From contig CANFOM010000003.1 in assembly GCA_947448725.1 (NCBI GenBank), forward strand, positions 1 through 64,000: a stretch of 64,000 nt of DNA. Direction: 5' to 3'. This document shows positions 1 through 6,167 of this stretch, one piece after another. The position numbers and the translations under genes were made by a program. The stretch is from Bacteroidota bacterium (GTDB taxonomy: Bacteria > Bacteroidota > Bacteroidia > Chitinophagales > Chitinophagaceae). The notes beneath the pieces were generated by a model. That model made no database searches. It saw only the letters and a program-made list of their open reading frames with translations, and was not told where the DNA came from. Position 1 is the first letter of the stretch. Every line of letters starts with the position of its first letter.

Positions 1-43
1 CTGATTATGAGTCAGGTGCTCTAACCAACTGAGCTATAGGCCC
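1..43 (-). tRNA. tRNA with CAT anticodon (elongator Met likely), cut by window start
   Basis: Read on the minus strand, the 5' half of a tRNA is visible: a 7-base acceptor arm (GGGCCTA), TA, the D-stem GCTC/GAGC, then the anticodon stem CCTGA with loop CTCATAA, giving anticodon CAT. The anticodon stem lacks the run of G:C pairs typical of the initiator, so this is elongator tRNA-Met or the lysidine-modified tRNA-Ile(CAT). The 3' half lies beyond position 1, so the two cannot be told apart here. Confidence 0.85.
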
Positions 44-127
44 GCATCTTTCGATGTAGGCGGCAAAAGTACTAATTTTTAACCTTTTTTAAAGGTATCT
101 ACCCTTTTTTTCTGCTATTTTTGCGGG

Positions 128-862
128 ATGAAGAAAGTTATTTTATCAGCAGTTTCTATTTTATTCTTTGGCTCCTTCTTATTAGCGCAAGCACCTACTA
201 CAGAAAGCAAGAAAATTGATTTAACGGGTCGTGCAGCGGATCATTTGATGTTTCAATTTGGTTCAGATATGTGGACAGGCAAGCCAGATAGTGTTAAAAC
301 ATCAGGCTTTAGCAGGCATTTTAATGTCTATTTTATGTATGATGTGCCTTTTAAGAAAGACCCTCATTATAGTGTTGCCTTTGGATTAGGAATTGCCACT
401 AGCAATATATTTATGGATGATCATACCTATGTGGATGTTCAATCTCCATCCACTACATTGCCTTTTCATCATTTAGATTCAACTCGGGATCATTTCACAA
501 AACAAAAAATAGCTACGATGTATGTGCAAGCACCATTGGAGTTAAGATATTTTTCAGATCCTGCACATCCTAATAAATCATGGAAATCGGCAGTGGGTGT
601 AAAAATTGGTACTTTATTAAAAGGGTATACCAAATCAAAAAATTATGTAAGATCTGATGCTTCTTCTGTATATGGTTCAAGTTATATAGAAAAAAGGTAC
701 AATAAAAGATGGTTTGATGCTACTGATGTTACTTTAACAGGTCGCTTTGGTTATGGTATTATTTCCTTAGATGCAGGGTATCAAGTAACAGGTGTATTTA
801 GAGATGGCCTAGGCCCTGTTGTAAATAAATTTTCATTTGGATTAACTATAAGCGGATTGTAG
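128..862 (+). CDS. small outer-membrane beta-barrel protein, secreted
   Basis: A 244-residue protein with a clear signal peptide (residues 1-20, ending LLAQA). The rest alternates polar and aromatic stretches as in PorT-like or OmpW-size beta-barrels of Bacteroidota, and ends in a short hydrophobic strand (FSFGLTISGL), which fits outer-membrane assembly. No catalytic motif was seen and the exact function is unknown. A -7-like box TATTTTTG at 116-123 sits only 4 bases before the ATG, suggesting a nearly leaderless mRNA. A strong hairpin terminator follows at 884-909, so the gene is probably a single transcription unit. Confidence 0.75.
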   Translation: MKKVILSAVSILFFGSFLLAQAPTTESKKIDLTGRAADHLMFQFGSDMWTGKPDSVKTSGFSRHFNVYFMYDVPFKKDPHYSVAFGLGIATSNIFMDDHTYVDVQSPSTTLPFHHLDSTRDHFTKQKIATMYVQAPLELRYFSDPAHPNKSWKSAVGVKIGTLLKGYTKSKNYVRSDASSVYGSSYIEKRYNKRWFDATDVTLTGRFGYGIISLDAGYQVTGVFRDGLGPVVNKFSFGLTISGL

Positions 863-883
863 TTAATGGACAGATATGATATT

Positions 884-909
884 AAACCCTCTTTGCGGAG
901 GGTTTTTTT
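884..909 (+). terminator. intrinsic terminator after the barrel gene
   Basis: Perfect 8-bp stem (AAACCCTC / GAGGGTTT) with a 6-base loop, running straight into a seven-T tract. It lies 22 bases after the stop of the barrel gene and before the hflX promoter. Confidence 0.85.
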
Positions 910-929
910 ATGGACCTAATGGATTAGCC

Positions 930-937
930 TATCTTTG
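930..937 (+). promoter_or_regulatory. -7 box of hflX (TATCTTTG)
   Basis: TATCTTTG matches the Bacteroidota -7 consensus TAnnTTTG exactly and lies 15 bases before the TTG start of hflX. No good -33 TTG was found at the usual distance, so the call rests on the -7 element and its position after a terminator. Confidence 0.5.
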
Positions 938-952
938 TAAAAACAAGTAAAG

Positions 953-2143
953 TTGATAGAAAAAAAGAAAATATTTAAGAAAGAAGAGAAGTCGGTATTG
1001 GTGAGTGTAATACAGAAAGATCAAACCGAAGAGCAGGTTAATGAATACTTAGATGAGTTAGCTTTTTTAGCAGAAACAGCAGGTGCTAAAACATTAAAAG
1101 CATTTAAACAAAGATTGCCCCATCCAGATAGCAGAACCTTTGTTGGAAAAGGAAAGCTAGAAGAAATAAAACAATATGTAGCACAGAAAGATGTGGACGT
1201 AGTTATTTTTGATGATGAATTATCGGGTTCTCAAATTACCAATATTGAAAAAGAAGTAAAGTGCAGAGTGATTGACAGAAGTGATTTGATACTAGACATA
1301 TTTGCAGCAAGAGCCAGAACTGCTCAAGCAAAAGTACAAGTGGAATTAGCGCAATATCAATATATATTACCCAGGTTAAAAGGTATGTGGACGCACTTGG
1401 AAAGACAAGGCGCTGGAATTGGTTCAAGAGGTCCGGGGGAAACAGAAATTGAAACGGATAGACGTATTGTTAAAGATAAAATTTCTTTGTTACGCAAAAG
1501 ATTAATTGAAATTGACAAGCAAGCTTTTACACAACGCAAAGAAAGAGGTGAGTTTATAAGAGTTGCACTAGTGGGTTACACCAATGTGGGCAAAAGCACC
1601 ATCATGAATTTAATTAGTAAGAGTGAAGTATTTGCTGAAAATAAATTATTTGCAACCCTGGATACTACTACGCGTAAAGTGGTTTTTGAGAACACGCCTT
1701 TTTTATTAAGCGATACCGTTGGATTTATTAGAAAGCTACCACATCATTTAGTAGAAAGTTTTAAAAGCACATTGGATGAAGTGCGCGAGGCAGATGTATT
1801 ATTACATGTGGTTGATGTTTCTCATGCACAGTATGAAGATCAAATTGGCGTGGTAAATAAAACATTGCAAGAGTTAAAAGCATTTGAGAAACCCATCATT
1901 ACTATTTTTAATAAAATGGATTTATATCAAGAAAAGTATTTTGATGAGTGGGTAGGGGACGAAGTAAAACAAGATTTATTATTGGAATTAAAAGATAGGT
2001 GGAATGGTATTACAAACAACCAGGCCGTTTTTATTAGTGCCATCGAAAAACAAAATATTGAAGAGCTAAGAACTATCATCTTACATAAAGTAAGAGACAT
2101 GTATCAAATAAGATTTCCCTATAAAACGGTTTATTATACTTAA
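953..2143 (+). CDS. hflX: GTPase HflX
   Basis: Ribosome-associated GTPase of the HflX family, which splits or rescues stalled ribosomes and acts in the cytoplasm. The HflX N-terminal domain covers about residues 15-125, followed by the family signature GxGxxGPGExxxExDRR (157-171). The G domain has G1 GYTNVGKS (208-215), G3 DTVG (254-257) and G4 NKMD (320-323). The length of 396 residues is normal. The start is TTG at 953, because a -7 box (930-937) leaves room for only a short leader and the alignable N-terminus begins just after it. The stop overlaps the next ATG by one base, so the Rieske gene is probably translationally coupled. Confidence 0.96.
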   Translation: MIEKKKIFKKEEKSVLVSVIQKDQTEEQVNEYLDELAFLAETAGAKTLKAFKQRLPHPDSRTFVGKGKLEEIKQYVAQKDVDVVIFDDELSGSQITNIEKEVKCRVIDRSDLILDIFAARARTAQAKVQVELAQYQYILPRLKGMWTHLERQGAGIGSRGPGETEIETDRRIVKDKISLLRKRLIEIDKQAFTQRKERGEFIRVALVGYTNVGKSTIMNLISKSEVFAENKLFATLDTTTRKVVFENTPFLLSDTVGFIRKLPHHLVESFKSTLDEVREADVLLHVVDVSHAQYEDQIGVVNKTLQELKAFEKPIITIFNKMDLYQEKYFDEWVGDEVKQDLLLELKDRWNGITNNQAVFISAIEKQNIEELRTIILHKVRDMYQIRFPYKTVYYT

Positions 2144-2484
2144 TGAGTAGTATGGAATGGAAATTAATTACCGATGCGCCTTTAACATTGGATTGGCCAC
2201 AAAACAACATGATGGAGATGGAGGTTGATGGTAAGCAATTCACCTTGGCTAAATTTCAGGATTCCTATTTTGCATTTGCTAGTAAATGCCCACATGCCAG
2301 TGGAAAGATGGCAGCGGGTTATATTAACCCTTTGGGGCAGGTGGTTTGTCCATTACATAGATATTGTTTTGATATGAAAAATGGCCGAAATACAAGCGGT
2401 GAGGGCTATTTTTTGAAAACCTACCCCGTTGAACTTAAAGAAGGTGCTCTTTTTATTGGTTTTAAGCCATTTTCTTTGTTTTAA
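2143..2484 (+). CDS. Rieske [2Fe-2S] domain protein
   Basis: A 113-residue stand-alone Rieske ferredoxin-like protein without signal peptide, so cytoplasmic. The cluster ligands are visible as C49-P-H51 and C69-P-L-H72, the standard C-x-H...C-x2-H arrangement, separated by 17 residues. It resembles the small NirD-like or dioxygenase-ferredoxin type electron carrier, but no partner oxidoreductase is adjacent, so its redox partner is unknown. The ATG shares one base with the hflX stop, so both genes probably form one operon. Confidence 0.92.
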   Translation: MSSMEWKLITDAPLTLDWPQNNMMEMEVDGKQFTLAKFQDSYFAFASKCPHASGKMAAGYINPLGQVVCPLHRYCFDMKNGRNTSGEGYFLKTYPVELKEGALFIGFKPFSLF

Positions 2485-2487
2485 TGT

Positions 2488-2517
2488 TTTGTTCTTAACT
2501 AAAATTTATTATTTTTG
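2488..2517 (+). promoter_or_regulatory. promoter of tRNA-Asn (-33 TTTG, -7 TATTTTTG)
   Basis: TTTG at 2488-2491 and TATTTTTG at 2510-2517 are separated by 18 bases, a textbook Bacteroidota housekeeping promoter. Transcription would begin around 2522, about 15 bases before the mature tRNA. This is the clearest promoter in the window. Confidence 0.75.
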
Positions 2518-2536
2518 CCACCCTTAAAAGGAACAC

Positions 2537-2610
2537 TCCTCCTTAGCTCAGTTGGTTAGAGCACATCACTGTTAATGATGGGGTCCTCCGTTCAAGTCGG
2601 AGAGGGGGAG
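2537..2610 (+). tRNA. tRNA-Asn (GTT)
   Basis: All arms fold. The acceptor stem is TCCTCCT/AGGGGGA with one T:G wobble. The D-arm is GCTC/GAGC, the anticodon stem ATCAC/ATGAT-type with loop CTGTTAA (anticodon GTT), and the T-arm CTCCG/CGGAG with loop TTCAAGT. The discriminator is G, and CA follows, so the full CCA is not encoded. A promoter lies just upstream and an intrinsic terminator just downstream. Confidence 0.97.
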
Positions 2611-2669
2611 CACAAAAGAAAAGCCTTGCATTTTGCAGGGCTTTTTCTTTGTCTATCAGTGAGTTAGGG
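2605..2669 (+). repeat. left copy of imperfect direct repeat (tRNA-Asn 3' end plus terminator)
   Basis: Contains GGGGAGCAC (the last bases of tRNA-Asn), AAGAAAAGCCTT, a terminator stem, AGGGCTTTTT and TATCAGTGAGTTAGGG. The same blocks in the same order recur at 3429-3502, on the other side of higBA, with a different hairpin interior. Confidence 0.7.
2619..2650 (+). terminator. intrinsic terminator of tRNA-Asn
   Basis: Stem AAAAGCCTTGC / GCAGGGCTTTT (11 bp with one T:G wobble), 5-base loop, followed by a T-rich run. It begins 9 bases after the tRNA. On the minus strand it could also serve higBA, which reads towards it. Confidence 0.85.
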
Positions 2670-2678
2670 GAGTTGCAT

Positions 2679-3035
2679 CTAGGATAATAACACCTCAGCT
2701 GGGATATTTAATTCTTGATGAAACAACTTAGCTAACTCCAGGGTCAACGGCTTCTTTTTGTTGAGTAAAGAAGAAACATATCCTTTACTACCCATTTTAC
2801 CTACAAGATCCTTATTCTTCAATCCTAACTCATTCATTTTAACTTTAATGGCATCAATAGGATCTGGAAGTGGAATGGGATAGTTGGCATCTTCATATTG
2901 TTTAATTAATAGAAGTGCTACTTGTAGCTTTTCACCTTGCGGGGTATTTGATTTAACCTTATGCTCAAACTGAACATCTACCCAATCAAGGCTCTGCTCA
3001 TACTGCTTTTTAGTTTTAATTATTTTTAATTCCAT
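2679..3035 (-). CDS. higA: HigA-type antitoxin, helix-turn-helix
   Basis: A 118-residue protein with a long N-terminal segment and a C-terminal HTH domain (about residues 62-115; the recognition region includes GSKGYVSSLLNKKKPLTLEL). This layout is that of the HigA antitoxins of the toxin-first HigBA systems. It would bind and neutralise HigB and repress the operon. It starts four bases after the stop of the upstream toxin gene, so the two are cotranscribed. The gene reads towards tRNA-Asn and stops close to its terminator. Confidence 0.88.
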   Translation of the reverse strand: MELKIIKTKKQYEQSLDWVDVQFEHKVKSNTPQGEKLQVALLLIKQYEDANYPIPLPDPIDAIKVKMNELGLKNKDLVGKMGSKGYVSSLLNKKKPLTLELAKLFHQELNIPAEVLLS

Positions 3036-3039
3036 ATTC

Positions 3040-3348
3040 TTACTTTTTATATTGTATAGTTGTTACATCAATTTTATCATAGTCGCTATGTGTTCCAAAC
3101 CATTTGATCTGTATCGCTTTAAACTCAAACACAATCCTTACAACTAGTCTATATTTATTACCCATTATATTAAATACAACTCTATCATCACTCACTAAAC
3201 TTACATTTCCATATACCTTTTTAAGTTCATTAAAACTTTTAAATTTCGATATAACTAATTCATGATACCATTCAAATAACGCAATCCTTGCCATAGGATA
3301 TTTCTTGGCATATTCAAGTAGCGTTCTTCGGGTGATAATATTAAACAC
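3040..3348 (-). CDS. higB: HigB-type toxin (RelE-fold mRNA interferase)
   Basis: A 102-residue protein matching the HigB_toxin family: an N-terminal ITRRTLLEYAKKYP helix, a central WYHELV segment, then NKYRLVVRIVFEFKAIQIKW and the C-terminal FGTHSDYDKID motif. The family cleaves mRNA on the ribosome. The toxin gene is first and the antitoxin second, the order usual for higBA. The module lies between two imperfect copies of the tRNA-Asn 3' end and terminator, which suggests acquisition at this tRNA. Confidence 0.9.
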   Translation of the reverse strand: MFNIITRRTLLEYAKKYPMARIALFEWYHELVISKFKSFNELKKVYGNVSLVSDDRVVFNIMGNKYRLVVRIVFEFKAIQIKWFGTHSDYDKIDVTTIQYKK

Positions 3349-3428
3349 AAAGTAAAGATAATAAGTTTACTAATAGAAAACTTTCTAAATTCAATCTATT
3401 TTGAAAAAGCTGCAACTTTGGTGCAAAA

Positions 3429-3502
3429 GGGGAGCACTCAAGAAAAGCCTTGTCCCGAGAAATCGGGACAGGGCTTTTTTATTGGTTATTAGTGAGTTAG
3501 GG
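3429..3502 (+). repeat. right copy of imperfect direct repeat (tRNA-Asn 3' end-like plus terminator)
   Basis: Repeats GGGGAGCAC, AAGAAAAGCCTT, AGGGCTTTTT and AGTGAGTTAGGG in the same order as 2605-2669. The only tRNA-like part is the last nine or so bases, and no tRNA body precedes it. The interval between the copies contains just higBA. Confidence 0.7.
3443..3480 (+). terminator. strong hairpin terminator
   Basis: Sixteen-bp stem (AAAAGCCTTGTCCCGA against TCGGGACAGGGCTTTT, one T:G wobble), GAAA loop and a six-T run. On the plus strand there is no gene just upstream, so it looks like a leftover terminator or an insulator between higBA and yefM-yoeB. Confidence 0.8.
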
Positions 3503-3581
3503 TTTTCTTGTCAACGTATAAATACGTTGTTTTTGTATAATTAAATTTTTGATATTTGAACTGGCTTATGGATTATGATAA

Positions 3582-3603
3582 TATGTACATATATTTGTAC
3601 ATA
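3582..3603 (+). promoter_or_regulatory. YefM-YoeB type operator overlapping the -7 box
   Basis: Two TGTACA cores (3584-3589 and 3596-3601) lie exactly 12 bases apart, inside a perfect 8-bp inverted repeat TATGTACA-N6-TGTACATA. The -7 box TATATTTG (3590-3597) sits between and within them, so binding would block the promoter. Paired TGTACA palindromes 12 bp apart are the known operator geometry of E. coli yefM-yoeB. The yefM ATG is 11 bases downstream. Confidence 0.75.
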
Positions 3604-3614
3604 AATATGTAATT

Positions 3615-3866
3615 ATGTTATCAACTACACTTTCAGATTTTCGTAAAGAAACCAAGCAATACCTTGACAAGGTCACCAATGAGCATGAAACCTTAATTAT
3701 TAATAGAGGTAAAGACATTGGTGTTGTAATTATTTCTTTGGCGGAGTACAATTCCATGAATGCAACATTACACGAGATGTCCTCTAAAAAAAATATGGAA
3801 GTGTTAGATGCATCCATAAAGCAATTTGAAGAGGGGAAGTTTTTTCGAAAAAAATTAATAGAGTAA
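3615..3866 (+). CDS. yefM: YefM/Phd-family antitoxin
   Basis: An 83-residue Phd/YefM antitoxin. The N-terminal DNA-binding half (STTLSDFRKETKQYLDKV, then LIINRGKDIGVVIISLAEYN at about 27-46) is well conserved. The charged C-terminal tail (about 60-83) would wrap the toxin. It represses its own operon with the toxin as corepressor, consistent with the TGTACA pair just upstream. Its stop codon abuts the ATG of the toxin gene with no gap, so the two are translationally coupled. Confidence 0.93.
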   Translation: MLSTTLSDFRKETKQYLDKVTNEHETLIINRGKDIGVVIISLAEYNSMNATLHEMSSKKNMEVLDASIKQFEEGKFFRKKLIE

Positions 3867-4130
3867 ATGTATATAACCTTCAATGACACATCTTGGAATG
3901 AATATTTATTCTGGCAAAAAAATGATAAACAAAAGCTTAACAAAATTAATGAGCTTTTAAAAGATATTTCAAGAAGTCCATTTGAAGGTATAGGTAAACC
4001 AGAGGCATTAAAATATAAATATGTAGGTTATTGGTCAAGAAGAATTGATGAAGAACACAGGTTAATTTACAAAGTAGAACAAGATGAAATTATAATTTAT
4101 AAATGTAGATTTCATTACGATCATGTATAA
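3867..4130 (+). CDS. yoeB: YoeB-family toxin (ribosome-dependent mRNA interferase)
   Basis: An 87-residue Txe/YoeB toxin that cuts mRNA in the ribosomal A site. The motifs SPFEGIGKPEALK, YWSRRIDEEHRLIY and the C-terminal CRFHY are all present. The catalytic residues Glu46, Arg65, His83 and Tyr84 fall at exactly the E. coli YoeB positions, so the toxin looks intact. A three-residue extension (DHV) follows the usual terminal Tyr. It directly follows yefM without a gap. Confidence 0.95.
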   Translation: MYITFNDTSWNEYLFWQKNDKQKLNKINELLKDISRSPFEGIGKPEALKYKYVGYWSRRIDEEHRLIYKVEQDEIIIYKCRFHYDHV

Positions 4131-4148
4131 ATCTCTATTTTTTCTATG

Positions 4149-4156
4149 TAAATTTG
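4149..4156 (+). promoter_or_regulatory. -7 box (TAAATTTG) before the DUF2442 gene
   Basis: TAAATTTG matches TAnnTTTG and ends 3 bases before the ATG at 4160, so the mRNA would be leaderless or nearly so. It gives the DUF2442 gene a possible promoter of its own within 30 bases of yoeB. Confidence 0.4.
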
Positions 4157-4159
4157 AGT

Positions 4160-4396
4160 ATGAAAGTTCAAGAAGTTAAATATATATCTGATTATTTCAT
4201 TAGCATCAAATTTGATGATGGTGTTTATGGCACTATTGAATTAAACGATTTGGTTCAAAAGGGAATTTTCAAACTGCTTCATGATAAAAACCAATTCGCT
4301 AAGGTTTATACAAATGGTTATTCAATTGCTTGGTCAAATGAACTTGAAATTGATGCTACTACAATTTATGCTGAATTAACAGGCAAACATTTTTGA
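4160..4396 (+). CDS. DUF2442 domain protein
   Basis: A 78-residue protein of the DUF2442 type: DYFISIKFDDGVYGTIELND, then GIFKLLHDKNQF, then SIAWSNELEIDATTIYAEL, the family's beta-rich pattern ending in an LY/IY-A-E motif. The family often lies beside DUF4160 or toxin-antitoxin genes, and no DUF4160 partner is present here. The ATG at 4160 is preferred over an in-frame TTG six bases earlier, because a -7 box ends at 4156. Function unknown; its place next to two TA modules suggests an accessory or orphan TA component. Confidence 0.8.
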   Translation: MKVQEVKYISDYFISIKFDDGVYGTIELNDLVQKGIFKLLHDKNQFAKVYTNGYSIAWSNELEIDATTIYAELTGKHF

Positions 4397-4431
4397 GAAA
4401 TTCTCAGTTAAAAATTGACCCATCCCACAAA

Positions 4432-4599
4432 TTAGTTATGAATTTTTTTGTAAGATGAGAATATTTGTCGATCTACTTTTTGTTTCACAAAATCCTTGGT
4501 ATTAAAAGACAGCTCAATCATAGCTATAGAGGCAGCTAATCTTTCTTCAATAGTTTTATCAAACCAAAATTGGTAATCAATATTCTTATCCTTAGACAT
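4432..4599 (-). CDS. small hypothetical protein, 55 residues
   Basis: A minus-strand frame beginning MSKDKNIDYQFWFDKTIEER and ending SSYKKIHN. The composition is protein-like (charged, with WF, KT-EERL, KQKVDR), not the low-complexity pattern of chance AT-rich frames. The frame stays open upstream of the ATG for about 22 further codons, so it may be the remains of a longer gene. I do not recognise the family. It ends 35 bases from the DUF2442 stop, convergent with it, and may belong to the same accessory island. Confidence 0.5.
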   Translation of the reverse strand: MSKDKNIDYQFWFDKTIEERLAASIAMIELSFNTKDFVKQKVDRQIFSSYKKIHN

Positions 4600-4658
4600 A
4601 TTTCTTGATGCATATGTATCAACATCAACAAAGTTTGATGTGGAATGCCTTATTGCAT

Positions 4659-5588
4659 TTAATTAGCAATAAGAAATTTATTTACATCTAACCAATAGAT
4701 GAATGAATCAAACCAGCGGTTACTGGTTTTGTTTGGATTTCCTAAGCCAAAGCCATGCCCTCCATTTTGATATAAATGAAATTCAACCGGTCGACCTGCT
4801 TTAAACCAAGAATCAATTACTCCAAATTGGGAATTAAATAAAAAATCATCGGAGGCAATTACATTAAACATTGGAGGAGCATTCTCGGGTACTTTCACTG
4901 GACCCATTCCTCCATAAATTGGACCAATAAAAGCAAGCTTCATCGTTTTAGAATTTAGAGTTGCATGCATCGTTAGTCCTGCTCCTGCAGAAAAGCCAAT
5001 CATTCCGATTCTTTTTGTATCAATACCCCATTCGTTTGCGTTTTTTACAATCATAGCATAGGCTGCCTCAGCATCCTCAAGTTGATTGGATAGATCCATT
5101 TGTGCCGGTGTTGAAGGGGTCGCTTTTTTTGAAGTATCATCAGCTTTTTGGGGTGCAGGACGCGGGCGGTTCATCCATGCTGTAAAATCATCCAAAGATT
5201 CTACAGTTGGAAACAATCTATATTTTAAAACAAATGCCGCTATTCCTTTTTTGGCAAGGGCCTCAGCTACTTCCCAGCCTTCATTACCCATGGAAAGCCA
5301 TCTAAATCCACCGCCGGGAGCAACAATAACAGCAGCTCCAGTTGCCTTTCCTTTTTCTGGCAAGAAGGGCGTTAAAGTGGCTATGGAAATATTTCTTGCC
5401 ATTGGATCACCCCATTGGCGAAACCAAGATTCTGGTGCAGGTTGGTCCTTCACAGATCCTGTGCCTAATAAAATCGCATTGGGCTCTTTAGGAGCATCAA
5501 GAGGGTAAATAGTTCCATCCTGAGCATAAGTGTTCATTGCGATGCATTGAATACTTAGTAAAATAAATAGTTTGTAAATTTTTTGCAT
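4659..5588 (-). CDS. secreted alpha/beta-hydrolase, acetyl-esterase-like
   Basis: A 309-residue protein with a signal peptide (1-22, ending NTYAQ), so periplasmic or extracellular. It has the alpha/beta-hydrolase fold of BD-FAE/acetyl-xylan-esterase-like enzymes: oxyanion motif PGGGFR (91-96), nucleophile Ser200 in GFSAG, acid Asp at 247 or 248 (SDDF) and His278 in GGHGFG. A low-complexity Pro/Lys/Thr insert (about 140-163) sits in the cap region. It probably removes acyl groups from plant polysaccharides; the substrate is inferred from the nearby SusC/SusD, GH97 and GH127 genes. Confidence 0.87.
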   Translation of the reverse strand: MQKIYKLFILLSIQCIAMNTYAQDGTIYPLDAPKEPNAILLGTGSVKDQPAPESWFRQWGDPMARNISIATLTPFLPEKGKATGAAVIVAPGGGFRWLSMGNEGWEVAEALAKKGIAAFVLKYRLFPTVESLDDFTAWMNRPRPAPQKADDTSKKATPSTPAQMDLSNQLEDAEAAYAMIVKNANEWGIDTKRIGMIGFSAGAGLTMHATLNSKTMKLAFIGPIYGGMGPVKVPENAPPMFNVIASDDFLFNSQFGVIDSWFKAGRPVEFHLYQNGGHGFGLGNPNKTSNRWFDSFIYWLDVNKFLIAN

Positions 5589-5635
5589 GATGTTTCAATA
5601 TTTTTTTGGAGAAAAAAAGGAGGCGAATAAAAAAA

Positions 5636-5902
5636 TTAAAACTGTTGTATCAAATTATAATACTCAATACTTTTTTTGATTTTATAAAAAGGAAGTGTTT
5701 CCATTAATGCTTTTACCTGTTCTTCTTCCATATCTTTAAAAATTAAGACGGCGCCATTTTTAGCCTGTCTCAAAAATAAATGCTCTAAAAAACCTTCTAA
5801 TTTCCATGCTGCCACTACCTCTTGCTCCTGTTTCAATAATTCAGGAAAATTACTTGGAAGGTTTTCCATATCGAGGGTTAAAATTACTTGTATTCTGTTC
5901 AT
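5636..5902 (-). CDS. muconolactone-isomerase-like small protein
   Basis: An 88-residue cytoplasmic protein of the dimeric ferredoxin-like (alpha+beta barrel) type. The layout fits the muconolactone delta-isomerase family: LPSNFPELLKQEQEVVAAWK, then FLEHLFLRQAKNGAVLIFKD, then ALMETLPFYK. No other catechol pathway genes are nearby, so the true substrate is unknown and the similarity may be of fold only. It lies 47 bases upstream of the secreted esterase on the same strand and may share its transcript. Confidence 0.7.
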   Translation of the reverse strand: MNRIQVILTLDMENLPSNFPELLKQEQEVVAAWKLEGFLEHLFLRQAKNGAVLIFKDMEEEQVKALMETLPFYKIKKSIEYYNLIQQF

Positions 5903-6167
5903 ATTATTCTATTGTGAATTTAATTATAAATGTACGAATTCTTTTACTACTTAATACTAATTATCAATTTTCCCTTAATAAGCAAAGTTGTGTATTTAGT
6001 GGAAAAATAGTTGCAAATGGAATTTAAAGGGCTGGTTGGAGTATATCATTAAAGCAAAAAATTTTGCTTACATTTTTAATAATAATTACTTAAATATTTT
6101 CGACTTTATTGCTTTTAAGAATAAAAAATGTTTTTAAAATATAGTATATTGGGGTTAATTAGAGGAT

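Noticed and set aside
3566..3943. A 125-codon minus-strand frame opposite yefM-yoeB
   Set aside because: It is entirely antisense to two well-supported toxin-antitoxin genes and is poor in protein-like sequence.
5086..5508. A 140-codon plus-strand frame inside the secreted esterase gene
   Set aside because: It is the reverse of a gene with full catalytic motifs and a signal peptide, so it is a chance frame.
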